In this document: piece after piece, positions 1-6,048 of the stretch
Layout: each line of letters starts with the position of its first letter
Position numbering within the stretch: position 1 is the first letter of the stretch
NCBI RefSeq assembly: GCF_030523985.1
Contig: NZ_JAUNHK010000130.1
Span: 1 to 6,162 of the forward strand
Length of the DNA: 6,162 nucleotides
Reading direction: 5' to 3'
DNA from: Deinococcus sp.
GTDB lineage: Bacteria > Deinococcota > Deinococci > Deinococcales > Deinococcaceae
Program-made: the position numbers and the translations under genes
The notes under the pieces: model-generated
The model's input: only the letters and a program-made list of their open reading frames with translations
Databases searched by the model: none
Told to the model about the DNA's origin: nothing

Positions 1-685
1 TTTTCAGCCGCGCCAGTTGCTCTGCGCCGATCATGCCGCGTGTTTCGTCGGTCAGTGGGGTATGCACGGTCAGGGCGTCCACCCGGTTCAGCAGGTCGTT
101 GAGCGTTTGCGCCCGCTCTACCCCCAGCCGCTCGAATTTGCTCTCGGGCACGTAGGGGTCGTAGGCCACCACGTTCATGTGCAGGCCCCGCGCCCGGTCA
201 GCCACAATCGAGCCGATTCGCCCCAGGCCCACAATGCCCAGCGTCTTGTCGGTGAGTTCCAGGCCCAGAAATTTGCGGTCCCACTCTCCGGCGCGGGTCT
301 TGCGGTCGCTGCGGGTCAGCCCTCGGGCAGCGGACATCAGGTGCATCACCGCGAGTTCGGCGGCAGACACGTTGTTGCTCTCGGGTGCGTTCAGCACCAG
401 CAAGCCCCGGCGGCTGGCGTAGTCGAGGTCGATGTTGTCTACGCCCACGCCCCCGCGTCCGATGACCTTGAGGCGCGGCCCGGCGGCGTCGATCAGTTCG
501 CGGTCCACTTTGGTGCGGCTGCGGGTAATCAGGGCGTCGTACTCGGGCAGGCGGCGCAGGGTTTCGCTGCGTTCCAAATTGCCCTCGTAGTCGATTTCAA
601 ATCCGGCGTGGTCGAGGTTGCCGGGGTTCATTTCGTCGCAAATCAGAACGCGCAAGGGGGGCGTTTGGCTATCCGGGACAGTCAT
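1..685 (-). CDS. serA: D-3-phosphoglycerate dehydrogenase, N-terminal part (runs off left edge)
   Basis: Oxidises 3-phosphoglycerate to 3-phosphohydroxypyruvate with NAD, the first committed step of serine synthesis, in the cytoplasm. 228 codons are visible. The protein begins MTVPDSQTPPLRVLICDEMN and shows the split substrate/nucleotide-binding layout of D-2-hydroxyacid dehydrogenases. RGGVGVDNID at residues 77-86 is the substrate-loop signature of the SerA group. NNVSAAELAV at 104-113 is the family helix that precedes the Rossmann fold. GLGRIG at 153-158 is the dinucleotide-binding glycine motif, and the Asp of AYDPY (D176) closes the next strand, as expected for NAD preference. VHTPLTDETRGMIG (207-220) follows. 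The catalytic Arg/Glu/His and any ACT regulatory domain lie beyond the window, so the enzyme subtype cannot be settled. The ATG at 685-683 is chosen because homology begins soon after it and a TACCCT box ends six bases upstream; there is no Shine-Dalgarno sequence. Divergent from rhtA. Confidence 0.95.
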   Translation of the reverse strand, partial: MTVPDSQTPPLRVLICDEMNPGNLDHAGFEIDYEGNLERSETLRRLPEYDALITRSRTKVDRELIDAAGPRLKVIGRGGVGVDNIDLDYASRRGLLVLNAPESNNVSAAELAVMHLMSAARGLTRSDRKTRAGEWDRKFLGLELTDKTLGIVGLGRIGSIVADRARGLHMNVVAYDPYVPESKFERLGVERAQTLNDLLNRVDALTVHTPLTDETRGMIGAEQLARLK

Positions 686-691
686 GTGCTC

Positions 692-697
692 AGGGTA
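692..697 (-). promoter_or_regulatory. Probable leaderless promoter -10 box of serA
   Basis: TACCCT on the minus strand ends six bases before the serA ATG. With a normal -10 to start-site distance, the mRNA would begin at or within a base or two of the A of the ATG. No purine-rich ribosome binding site is present and no good -35 box is visible (CCCACC at the expected position). Both points are usual for leaderless Deinococcus promoters. Confidence 0.6.
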
Positions 698-794
698 GAC
701 CCTGGCGGAGCGGGGGTGGGCGGGCTGGCTAGGAAATTGAGGGTGGAGCCGCCGATGGGTTGAGGCTGCGGCATATCCCCCACCTCCTTGCGCT

Positions 795-800
795 TACCCT
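795..800 (+). promoter_or_regulatory. Probable leaderless promoter -10 box of rhtA
   Basis: TACCCT lies seven bases before the ATG at 808. This is the same hexamer, at nearly the same distance, as found for divergent serA. There is no convincing -35 box. GAGGG at 802-806 is only one base from the ATG, too close to serve as a normal Shine-Dalgarno sequence. This site supports the ATG at 808 over the upstream TTG at 760. Confidence 0.55.
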
Positions 801-807
801 TGAGGGC

Positions 808-1662
808 ATGAAACGCCCTGCCCTGCCTCCCATTCCCGCCCTGCTGCTGTCCATGATGAGCATTCAGGGCGGCGCGGCTTTTGCCAAGTCGCTGTTTCCG
901 GCGCTGGGGCCTGCGGGAACGACGGCGCTGCGGGTCACGCTGGCGGCGGGGCTGCTGCTGGCTGTCTTCCGGCCCAATTTGCGGGCGCTGCGGCCTGCGG
1001 ACTGGCGGGCCATCGTGCCCTATGGCCTCGCGCTGGGCCTGATGAACCTGAGTTTCTACGCCGCGCTGGAGAGGTTGCCGCTGGGTTTGGCCGTTACCCT
1101 CGAATTCGTGGGGCCGCTGCTGCTTTCGCTTTTTCTGTCGCGCCGGGCCAGCGATGTGGGCTGGGTGCTGCTGGCGGGCCTGGGCATCGTGCTGATTGCG
1201 CCGCATGGGGGAGACGCCGGGCGGCTTGACCTGCTGGGCGCGGGGCTGGCGCTGCTGGCGGGGGCGTTCTGGGCGGCCTACATTCTGGCAGGGGGCAAGG
1301 TCGGGCAGCGCGTCCCGGGGACGACGGGTGTGGTGGCGGGCATGGTGGTGGCGGCGCTGGTCACTTTGCCGTTCGGGGTGGCTCAAGCGGGCGCTGGGCT
1401 GCTGCGCCCCGACCTGCTCTTGGCGGGGCTGGCGGTGGCGCTGCTGTCGTCGGCGCTGCCCTACTCGCTGGAAATGGCGGCGCTGCGGGCCATCCCCGCG
1501 CACGTCTTCGGCGTGCTGATGAGCCTGGAACCGGCCATCGCTGCCCTGAGCGGCCTGCTCTTCCTGCACGAACGCCTGACGCTGTGGCAATGGCTGGCGC
1601 TGCTGTGCGTGGCGGTGGCGAGTGCGGGGATTTCGCTGACCTCGCGGCGGCGGGCGGCCTGA
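808..1662 (+). CDS. rhtA: RhtA-like threonine/homoserine exporter (DMT superfamily, EamA)
   Basis: Inner-membrane carrier with two EamA repeats and about ten hydrophobic helices; 284 residues, close to the usual ~290. Compared from memory with E. coli RhtA it shares long blocks. MSIQGGAAFAKSLFP is at residues 17-31, LEFVGPL at 98-104, LPYSLEMAAL at 217-226, and FGVLMSLEPAIAALSG then FLHERLTLWQWLAL from 234 to 265. These are specific to the RhtA branch, whose known role is proton-driven efflux of threonine, homoserine and some amino-acid analogues. The substrate here is inferred from that similarity. The ATG at 808 is preferred because a TACCCT box sits seven bases upstream and the protein then starts MKRPALPP just before helix 1. 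An upstream TTG at 760 would add 16 residues that look like promoter DNA. Divergent from serA; no clear terminator follows the stop. Confidence 0.85.
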   Translation: MKRPALPPIPALLLSMMSIQGGAAFAKSLFPALGPAGTTALRVTLAAGLLLAVFRPNLRALRPADWRAIVPYGLALGLMNLSFYAALERLPLGLAVTLEFVGPLLLSLFLSRRASDVGWVLLAGLGIVLIAPHGGDAGRLDLLGAGLALLAGAFWAAYILAGGKVGQRVPGTTGVVAGMVVAALVTLPFGVAQAGAGLLRPDLLLAGLAVALLSSALPYSLEMAALRAIPAHVFGVLMSLEPAIAALSGLLFLHERLTLWQWLALLCVAVASAGISLTSRRRAA

Positions 1663-1686
1663 CCAGAAGCGCGGAGGCACGAAGAG

Positions 1687-1699
1687 GGGAAAGTTTCCC
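1687..1699. repeat. 13-bp interrupted palindrome downstream of rhtA
   Basis: GGGAAA, one central G, then TTTCCC: a perfect six-base inverted repeat with a single-base centre, 24 bases after the rhtA stop. Having no loop, it suits a dimeric protein-binding site better than an RNA hairpin, and no T-tract follows it. Its function is unknown. Confidence 0.3.
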
Positions 1700-1744
1700 A
1701 CTCGACCTCGCCAACACCAGACCACATGCCTTTTGGGGCGCCCG

Positions 1745-1773
1745 TTATGAAGGCGCGTGGGCCTTGCTACTCT
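1745..1773 (+). promoter_or_regulatory. Putative promoter of the DUF808 gene, with flanking inverted repeat
   Basis: TTATGA (1745-1750), 17 bases, then TACTCT (1768-1773). This would give a leader of about 50 bases carrying the GGAG site at 1823-1826. A GCGCC/GGCGC inverted repeat (1738-1742 and 1752-1756) brackets the -35 hexamer, and it overlaps the 8-bp palindrome GGGCGCCC (1736-1743). A regulator bound there would block the promoter, but this is only a pattern call. Confidence 0.4.
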
Positions 1774-1822
1774 AAGGGCCTGATGGTTCCTGTTTCCTGC
1801 GCCCTGACCTTCCAACCCACCC

Positions 1823-1826
1823 GGAG
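1823..1826 (+). promoter_or_regulatory. Ribosome binding site of the DUF808 gene
   Basis: GGAG lies six bases before the ATG at 1833. It fixes this start and marks the gene as leadered, in contrast to serA, rhtA and ccdA. Confidence 0.6.
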
Positions 1827-1832
1827 CCTGCG

Positions 1833-2777
1833 ATGAGCGGCGGCCTGGTGGCCCTGCTCGACGACGTGGCGACCATCGCCAAACTCGCGGCTTCCTCTCT
1901 GGACGACATCGGGGCGGCGGCGGGCCGAGCCGGGGCCAAAGCGGTGGGCGTGGTGGTCGACGACACCGCCGTGACTCCGCGCTATGTCGCCGGGTTTCAG
2001 CCCGAACGCGAATTGCCGGTCATCTGGAAAATCGCCAAGGGGTCGCTGTTCAACAAGATTGTCCTGATTCTGCCCGCCATTTTGCTGCTCAGTCAGTTTC
2101 TGCCCTGGGCGCTCAATCCGCTGTTGATGCTGGGCGGCGCTTACCTCTGCTTCGAGGGAGCCGAAAAACTGTACGAGGCCCTGACCGGGGGCCACGAGGA
2201 AGCAGCAGCCGACGCTCCCGCCATCGGCACGCCCGAACACGAGAAGCAGATGGTCGGCGGGGCCATCCGCACCGACTTCATCCTCTCGGCGGAAATCATG
2301 GTCATCGCGCTGGCCGAAGTGGCCGAGTTGTCGCTGGGGATGCGGGCTGTCACCCTGCTTTTCGTGGCGCTCCTGATTACGGCGCTGGTGTACGGCGTGG
2401 TCGGATTGATCGTCAAAATGGACGACATCGGCCTCAAGATGGCCCGTGGTCGGCTGGGCGGCACCCGCGCCTTCGGACGCTCGCTGGTGAAAGGGATGCC
2501 CGTCGTCATGTCGGTGCTGTCGGTGGTCGGTACGGCGGCGATGCTGTGGGTCGGCGGCCACATCGTCGTGGCGGGCCTGGAAAAGTTCGGTTACGGCTGG
2601 GCCGCCCACGCCATTCACCACGATGCCGAAGCGGCAGCCCACGCCGTTCCCGCGCTGTCGGGGATGGTCTTCTGGCTGGTCGAAACCCTCGGCTCGGCGA
2701 TGGTCGGCCTGGGGGTCGGGGCAATCATTGTGGTCCTGTTGCACCTGATTCCCCGCAAGGGTGGTGCGGCCCACTGA
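1833..2777 (+). CDS. DUF808 (YedI-type) multispanning membrane protein
   Basis: A 314-residue integral membrane protein of the DUF808 family (E. coli YedI), about the normal length. The family's biochemical function is not established. The hallmark N-terminus MSGGLVALLDDVATIAKLAA is present. It is followed by RELPVIWKIAKGSLFNKIVL (59-78), a hydrophobic helix at about 76-92, and the signature PLLMLGGAYLCFEGAEKLYE at 96-115. A hydrophilic, Ala/Glu-rich linker (about 119-140) precedes GAIRTDFILSAEI (144-155). Further helices lie at about 172-195, 222-247 and 275-305. A His-rich stretch, GWAAHAIHHDAEAAAHAV (255-272), is exposed between the last two and could contact metal or protons, though nothing shows that it does. 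The start is set by GGAG six bases upstream. The gene appears monocistronic: its own promoter lies in front and an intrinsic terminator 19 bases after the stop. Confidence 0.9.
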   Translation: MSGGLVALLDDVATIAKLAASSLDDIGAAAGRAGAKAVGVVVDDTAVTPRYVAGFQPERELPVIWKIAKGSLFNKIVLILPAILLLSQFLPWALNPLLMLGGAYLCFEGAEKLYEALTGGHEEAAADAPAIGTPEHEKQMVGGAIRTDFILSAEIMVIALAEVAELSLGMRAVTLLFVALLITALVYGVVGLIVKMDDIGLKMARGRLGGTRAFGRSLVKGMPVVMSVLSVVGTAAMLWVGGHIVVAGLEKFGYGWAAHAIHHDAEAAAHAVPALSGMVFWLVETLGSAMVGLGVGAIIVVLLHLIPRKGGAAH

Positions 2778-2796
2778 GTCTTGACCCCTTTTGCTT

Positions 2797-2831
2797 CCCA
2801 CCGTCCCCTTCTGCGGCGGTGGGCTTTTTTT
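2797..2831 (+). terminator. Rho-independent terminator of the DUF808 gene
   Basis: CCCACCG (2797-2803) pairs perfectly with CGGTGGG (2817-2823) around a 13-base loop. A further CCG/CGG pairing is possible as an alternative fold. The stem is followed by C and seven T (2825-2831). It begins 19 bases after the stop and separates the DUF808 gene from the radical SAM gene. Confidence 0.85.
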
Positions 2832-2867
2832 GGCGGTCTGCCGCACTATTGCTTATCCGCTGAGCGC

Positions 2868-2873
2868 TATACT
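2868..2873 (+). promoter_or_regulatory. Putative -10 box of the radical SAM gene
   Basis: TATACT matches five of six bases of TATAAT. It lies after the preceding terminator and would start transcription near 2880, giving a leader of about 60 bases. The -35 is weak: the nearest candidate, TTGCTT at 2849-2854, has a spacer of only 13. Confidence 0.45.
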
Positions 2874-2886
2874 GTGAGGCTGTGAC

Positions 2887-2936
2887 GTGCGCCGCCTGAG
2901 ACTGACCAAAAGGGCTTCCTGGCGCACCCTGGAGGA
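2887..2936 (+). promoter_or_regulatory. 5'-leader stem next to the Shine-Dalgarno of the radical SAM gene
   Basis: GTGCGCC (2887-2893) pairs perfectly with GGCGCAC (2921-2927) around a 27-base loop containing an A-rich CCAAAA segment. The right arm ends three bases before GGAGGA (2931-2936), a near-consensus ribosome binding site that serves the TTG start at 2940. The stem does not cover the site, so it could stack beside it or protect the 5' end. It matches no riboswitch class I recognise. Confidence 0.4.
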
Positions 2937-2939
2937 CTT

Positions 2940-4472
<1,533 letters not shown>

Positions 4473-4489
4473 TACGGGCGAAATAGGAA

Positions 4490-4540
4490 AAGGGCTGAAT
4501 GTGTGGCAAAATGCCGACGTTCAGCCCTTCTTCTTCATTC
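4490..4540. terminator. Bidirectional intrinsic terminator between convergent genes
   Basis: AAGGGCTGAA (4490-4499) pairs perfectly with TTCAGCCCTT (4520-4529). A G-T wobble and two more pairs extend the stem, and an inner GGCA-AAA-TGCC hairpin (4505-4515) caps it. On the plus strand a pyrimidine tail, CTTCTTCATTC, follows, 17 bases after the radical SAM stop. On the minus strand the stem is followed by TTCCTATTTC and lies 13 bases past the stop of the 67-residue gene. It can therefore serve both transcription units. Confidence 0.75.
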
Positions 4541-4542
4541 GC

Positions 4543-4746
4543 CTATCCCCGGAAAACGCCCTTGAGCACGGCATAGGACAGCGCGTACACCACGAAGTAC
4601 AGCACTATTCCCGCCAGCGTCGCCAGATACCAGGGCCAGTGCAGGCCCAGCCAGAACACGAAACCAGCGGTGGTAGAGAAGTAAGCGGCGATGAGGGTCG
4701 CCAGTCGGCGGGTCTTGTCCTGCGGGGTCCACGAGTTGAGGTCCAT
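4543..4746 (-). CDS. Small two-helix membrane protein, downstream partner of ccdA
   Basis: A 67-residue protein I do not recognise. After a short polar start (MDLNSWTPQDKTRRL) come two hydrophobic segments, about residues 16-35 and 40-62, joined by the tight turn HWPWY. It ends in the basic KGVFRG. Arg13-Arg14 before helix 1 suggests an N-in, C-in hairpin. It has no Cys, so it cannot itself exchange disulfides. The ATG lies two bases after the ccdA stop (TAA-CG-ATG), and AAGG inside the last ccdA codons is a fair ribosome binding site, so translation is probably coupled. Plausible roles are a stabiliser or accessory subunit of CcdA, or an unrelated small membrane protein; neither can be shown from sequence. 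An overlapping reading frame at 4535-4732 on the same strand lacks the clean hydrophobic pattern and is ignored. Confidence 0.8.
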   Translation of the reverse strand: MDLNSWTPQDKTRRLATLIAAYFSTTAGFVFWLGLHWPWYLATLAGIVLYFVVYALSYAVLKGVFRG

Positions 4747-4748
4747 CG

Positions 4749-5429
4749 TTATACCTTAAGCCACTCAGGCATCACATTGAAAAAGAAGGTGGCGAGGCGG
4801 GTGAACTGCCCGGTCAGCATCATCAGGCCCACGATGACCAGGACGGCTCCACCCACTTTTTCGAAAACTCCGGCGTATTTGTTCAGGCGGCGCAGGTTCA
4901 GGCGGTCCCACAGCAGCGCGGCCAGCAGAAAGGGGAGGGCGAGGCCGACGGTGTAGGCCACCAGCAGCTTGACGCCGCTGCCCAGGCTGGCCGTGCTGGC
5001 GGCGAGGCCGAGGATGCTGCCCAGCGTCGGCCCCAGGCAGGGACTCCAGCCGAAGGCGAAGGCGGCCCCCAGCGCGACTGGGCCGTACCCGCCCGCGTCG
5101 GCCAGTTGGCGGGTGTCACGCATCAGGAAGGGGAGGCGCACCACGCCGAGCATAACCAGCCCGAAAAACAGAATCAGCACGGCGGCGAATTGGCCCAGCA
5201 GCAGTTTGTAAGGAGCGAGAAAGGCCCCGAGGGTGCTGGCCGTTGCGCCCAGGGCCACGAAGACCATCCCGAATCCGGCGATAAAGCCTAGGGCGCGGCC
5301 CAGTGGCGCTCTGGCCCCGCCCAGCACCCCCAAGTAACTGGGCACCAGCGGCAGCACGCACGGACTCAGGAAAGAAACCAGCCCCGCCAGAAAAGCGACG
5401 GTCAGGGAGGGGGCAACACTCGGATTCAC
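4749..5429 (-). CDS. ccdA: CcdA-type cytochrome c biogenesis / thiol-disulfide transmembrane protein
   Basis: Six-helix membrane protein of the CcdA/DsbD-beta family. It passes electrons from cytoplasmic thioredoxin across the membrane to extracytoplasmic thiol proteins used in cytochrome c maturation and disulfide repair. Both reactive cysteines are present in their signatures: SFLSPCVLPLVPSYLG (C28) and FGWSPCLGPTLGSIL (C135), numbered from the upstream ATG. Length is 226 residues from this GTG, or 230 from the ATG at 5441; both suit the family. I prefer the GTG at 5429-5427: TATGCT, which itself contains the upstream ATG, is a -10 box exactly seven bases before it, the spacing seen at rhtA, and neither start has a Shine-Dalgarno sequence. 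The 67-residue membrane gene follows in the same operon. No thioredoxin-like partner (ResA/CcsX/TlpA) or cytochrome gene is in view, so the partner must be encoded elsewhere. Confidence 0.9.
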   Translation of the reverse strand: MNPSVAPSLTVAFLAGLVSFLSPCVLPLVPSYLGVLGGARAPLGRALGFIAGFGMVFVALGATASTLGAFLAPYKLLLGQFAAVLILFFGLVMLGVVRLPFLMRDTRQLADAGGYGPVALGAAFAFGWSPCLGPTLGSILGLAASTASLGSGVKLLVAYTVGLALPFLLAALLWDRLNLRRLNKYAGVFEKVGGAVLVIVGLMMLTGQFTRLATFFFNVMPEWLKV

Positions 5430-5436
5430 ACCCGGC

Positions 5437-5461
5437 AGCATACCCGCCGCGCCTAGGCGGG
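5437..5461 (-). promoter_or_regulatory. ccdA -10 box with adjoining inverted repeat
   Basis: TATGCT (minus strand, 5442-5437) is a TANNNT -10 box seven bases before the GTG start. Directly upstream of it is the inverted repeat CCCGCC-N7-GGCGGG (5443-5461), which contains the perfect 10-bp palindrome CGCCTAGGCG (5450-5459). The repeat fills the space between the -10 and the expected -35 (ACAGCC, not consensus), a position suited to an operator. Confidence 0.4.
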
Positions 5462-5524
5462 CTGTCCCTCGCGGAAATTGATGGCTGGAACATGGGGCGT
5501 GGAGGCTTTGGCTTTAGCTTCCTG

Positions 5525-5548
5525 CCCCAACCCCAAACCCCTATCCCC
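5525..5548 (-). other. Putative G-quadruplex motif upstream of ccdA
   Basis: The plus strand has four CCCC runs at 5525-5528, 5531-5534, 5538-5541 and 5545-5548. On the minus strand, the ccdA coding strand, these read as four GGGG tracts with loops ATA, TTT and TT, a textbook four-layer intramolecular quadruplex. It lies about 96-119 bases upstream of the ccdA GTG. Whether it folds in the cell is not known. Confidence 0.6.
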
Positions 5549-5567
5549 AGAGGGGACAGGGGCTTTT
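5538..5567 (+). terminator. Terminator-like hairpin overlapping the quadruplex motif
   Basis: CCCCT (5538-5542) pairs with AGGGG (5558-5562) and CCCC (5545-5548) with GGGG (5552-5555), with one A/C mismatch and an AGA loop. CTTTT follows on the plus strand. No plus-strand gene ends here, so it would act only on antisense transcription from the ccdA side, or it may simply be part of the repeat. On the minus strand the tail is just TTT. Confidence 0.4.
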
Positions 5568-5662
5568 ACGCTGGCGCTGTGCAAATGGCGGTTATTTCGC
5601 TGGCCTGATGGTGTTTCTCGGCTGCACGGGAGCTGGAAGTTATTGCTTCGCTGTTCGTGTGC

Positions 5663-5689
5663 GGCCCGTGCGCTTCGCGCCCGACGGCC
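5663..5689. repeat. Compact GC-rich hairpin in the intergenic repeat
   Basis: GCGC (5670-5673), a TTC loop and GCGC (5677-5680) form the top. GGC and CGT on the left pair with ACG and GCC on the right to form the base, with bulges of C on one side and CCG on the other. No T-tract follows within normal distance, so it is not a standard terminator. Confidence 0.45.
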
Positions 5690-5757
5690 CCTGAATTCTG
5701 CGTTTCTCGGTTTTTTTGGGGGCCGTTGGGGTTTTTGAGCTGCGCCTTTCCCACTCG

Positions 5758-6039
5758 CTACCCAAACAGCGGCCCCAGGTCGGTCAGTGTGCCGGTGGCT
5801 TGCGGTTCGGTAAAGCGGTAGGTGCCGAAGATCTCGGTGAATTCGGCGCGGGTCAGCAGGCGGGTCTGCCCGCTGGGGCCAGTGGCCTGCACCTGTTCTC
5901 CGCGCACGGTCAGGCGGTAAGCACCGAGTTCGCGCGTGGTGGCCTTTTTGCCGCGCCCACTTTGCATCGCTGCCTGCACCTCGAATTCGCGGCCCCCGCG
6001 CTCGGAAAGAAAGGTCAGCAAGTCGGCGCTGCTCAGCAT
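5758..6039 (-). CDS. Hypothetical 93-residue soluble protein
   Basis: I do not recognise this protein. It begins MLSSADLLTFLSERGG, has a basic patch GRGKK at 28-32 and alternating hydrophobic strands (GAYRLTVRGEQVQATG, 39-54). A helix-like segment, TRLLTRAEFTEIFGTYRF (59-76), precedes a flexible end, GTLTDLGPLFG. There is no signal peptide, membrane segment or cysteine, so a small cytoplasmic alpha/beta domain is likely. The ATG at 6039 is chosen because a promoter ends nine bases upstream. The frame stays open to an ATG at 6135, but those 32 extra residues would overlap the end of the upstream kinase gene and include the promoter. Codon use matches the neighbours. No terminator is evident directly after the stop. 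Confidence 0.75.
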   Translation of the reverse strand: MLSSADLLTFLSERGGREFEVQAAMQSGRGKKATTRELGAYRLTVRGEQVQATGPSGQTRLLTRAEFTEIFGTYRFTEPQATGTLTDLGPLFG

Positions 6040-6048
6040 CAGGCGCGG

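Larger units (their letters stand above)
5520..5720. repeat. Non-coding intergenic region, probable dispersed Deinococcus repeat copy
   Basis: The 316 bases between ccdA and the 93-residue gene hold no convincing gene. The stretch from about 5520 to 5720 looks like a structured repeat: a C-tract/G-tract hairpin (5538-5562), a compact GC hairpin (5663-5689), and short direct repeats. GTTTCTCGG occurs at 5613-5621 and 5702-5710. GTTATTTCGCTG at 5591-5602 recurs as GTTATTGCTTCGCTG at 5639-5653. CGCTGGC occurs twice near 5570 and 5600. D. radiodurans is known to carry families of small non-coding repeats in intergenic DNA, and I infer that this is one. The exact boundaries are estimates. Confidence 0.4.

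Noticed and set aside
709..727. G-rich run near the serA promoter as a second G-quadruplex
   Set aside because: It has only three tracts of three or more G plus a GG, far weaker than the motif at 5525-5548.
17..763. Plus-strand open frame of 248 codons opposite serA
   Set aside because: serA is unmistakable on the other strand, and this product has no recognisable motifs.
1745..1757. TTATGA region as a radiation/desiccation response motif (RDRM)
   Set aside because: The 17-bp RDRM palindrome needs TTATG matched by CATAA downstream; no right half is present here, and I saw no RDRM elsewhere in the window.
682..1815. Long minus-strand open frame of 377 codons opposite rhtA
   Set aside because: It is the antisense shadow of a clear membrane-protein gene. 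The product is dominated by Gln, Arg and Pro with no fold-like pattern, as expected from GC-rich antisense frames.
1767..2846. Minus-strand open frame of 359 codons opposite the DUF808 gene
   Set aside because: His/Gln/Asp-rich low-complexity product, no promoter or ribosome site, and it runs through the terminator of the real gene.
5711..5717. Run of seven T as a terminator
   Set aside because: The nearest strong stem ends about 21 bases upstream, too far for a standard intrinsic terminator, and no gene on this strand ends here.
5478..5738. 86-codon plus-strand frame in the intergenic region
   Set aside because: It crosses the C/G-tract hairpin and GC hairpin, is rich in Arg, Leu and Trp without order, and has no ribosome site. 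It looks like chance translation of a non-coding repeat.
5566..5754. 62-codon minus-strand frame in the same region
   Set aside because: No promoter or ribosome binding site, poor composition, and internal repeats in the DNA that argue for a non-coding element.
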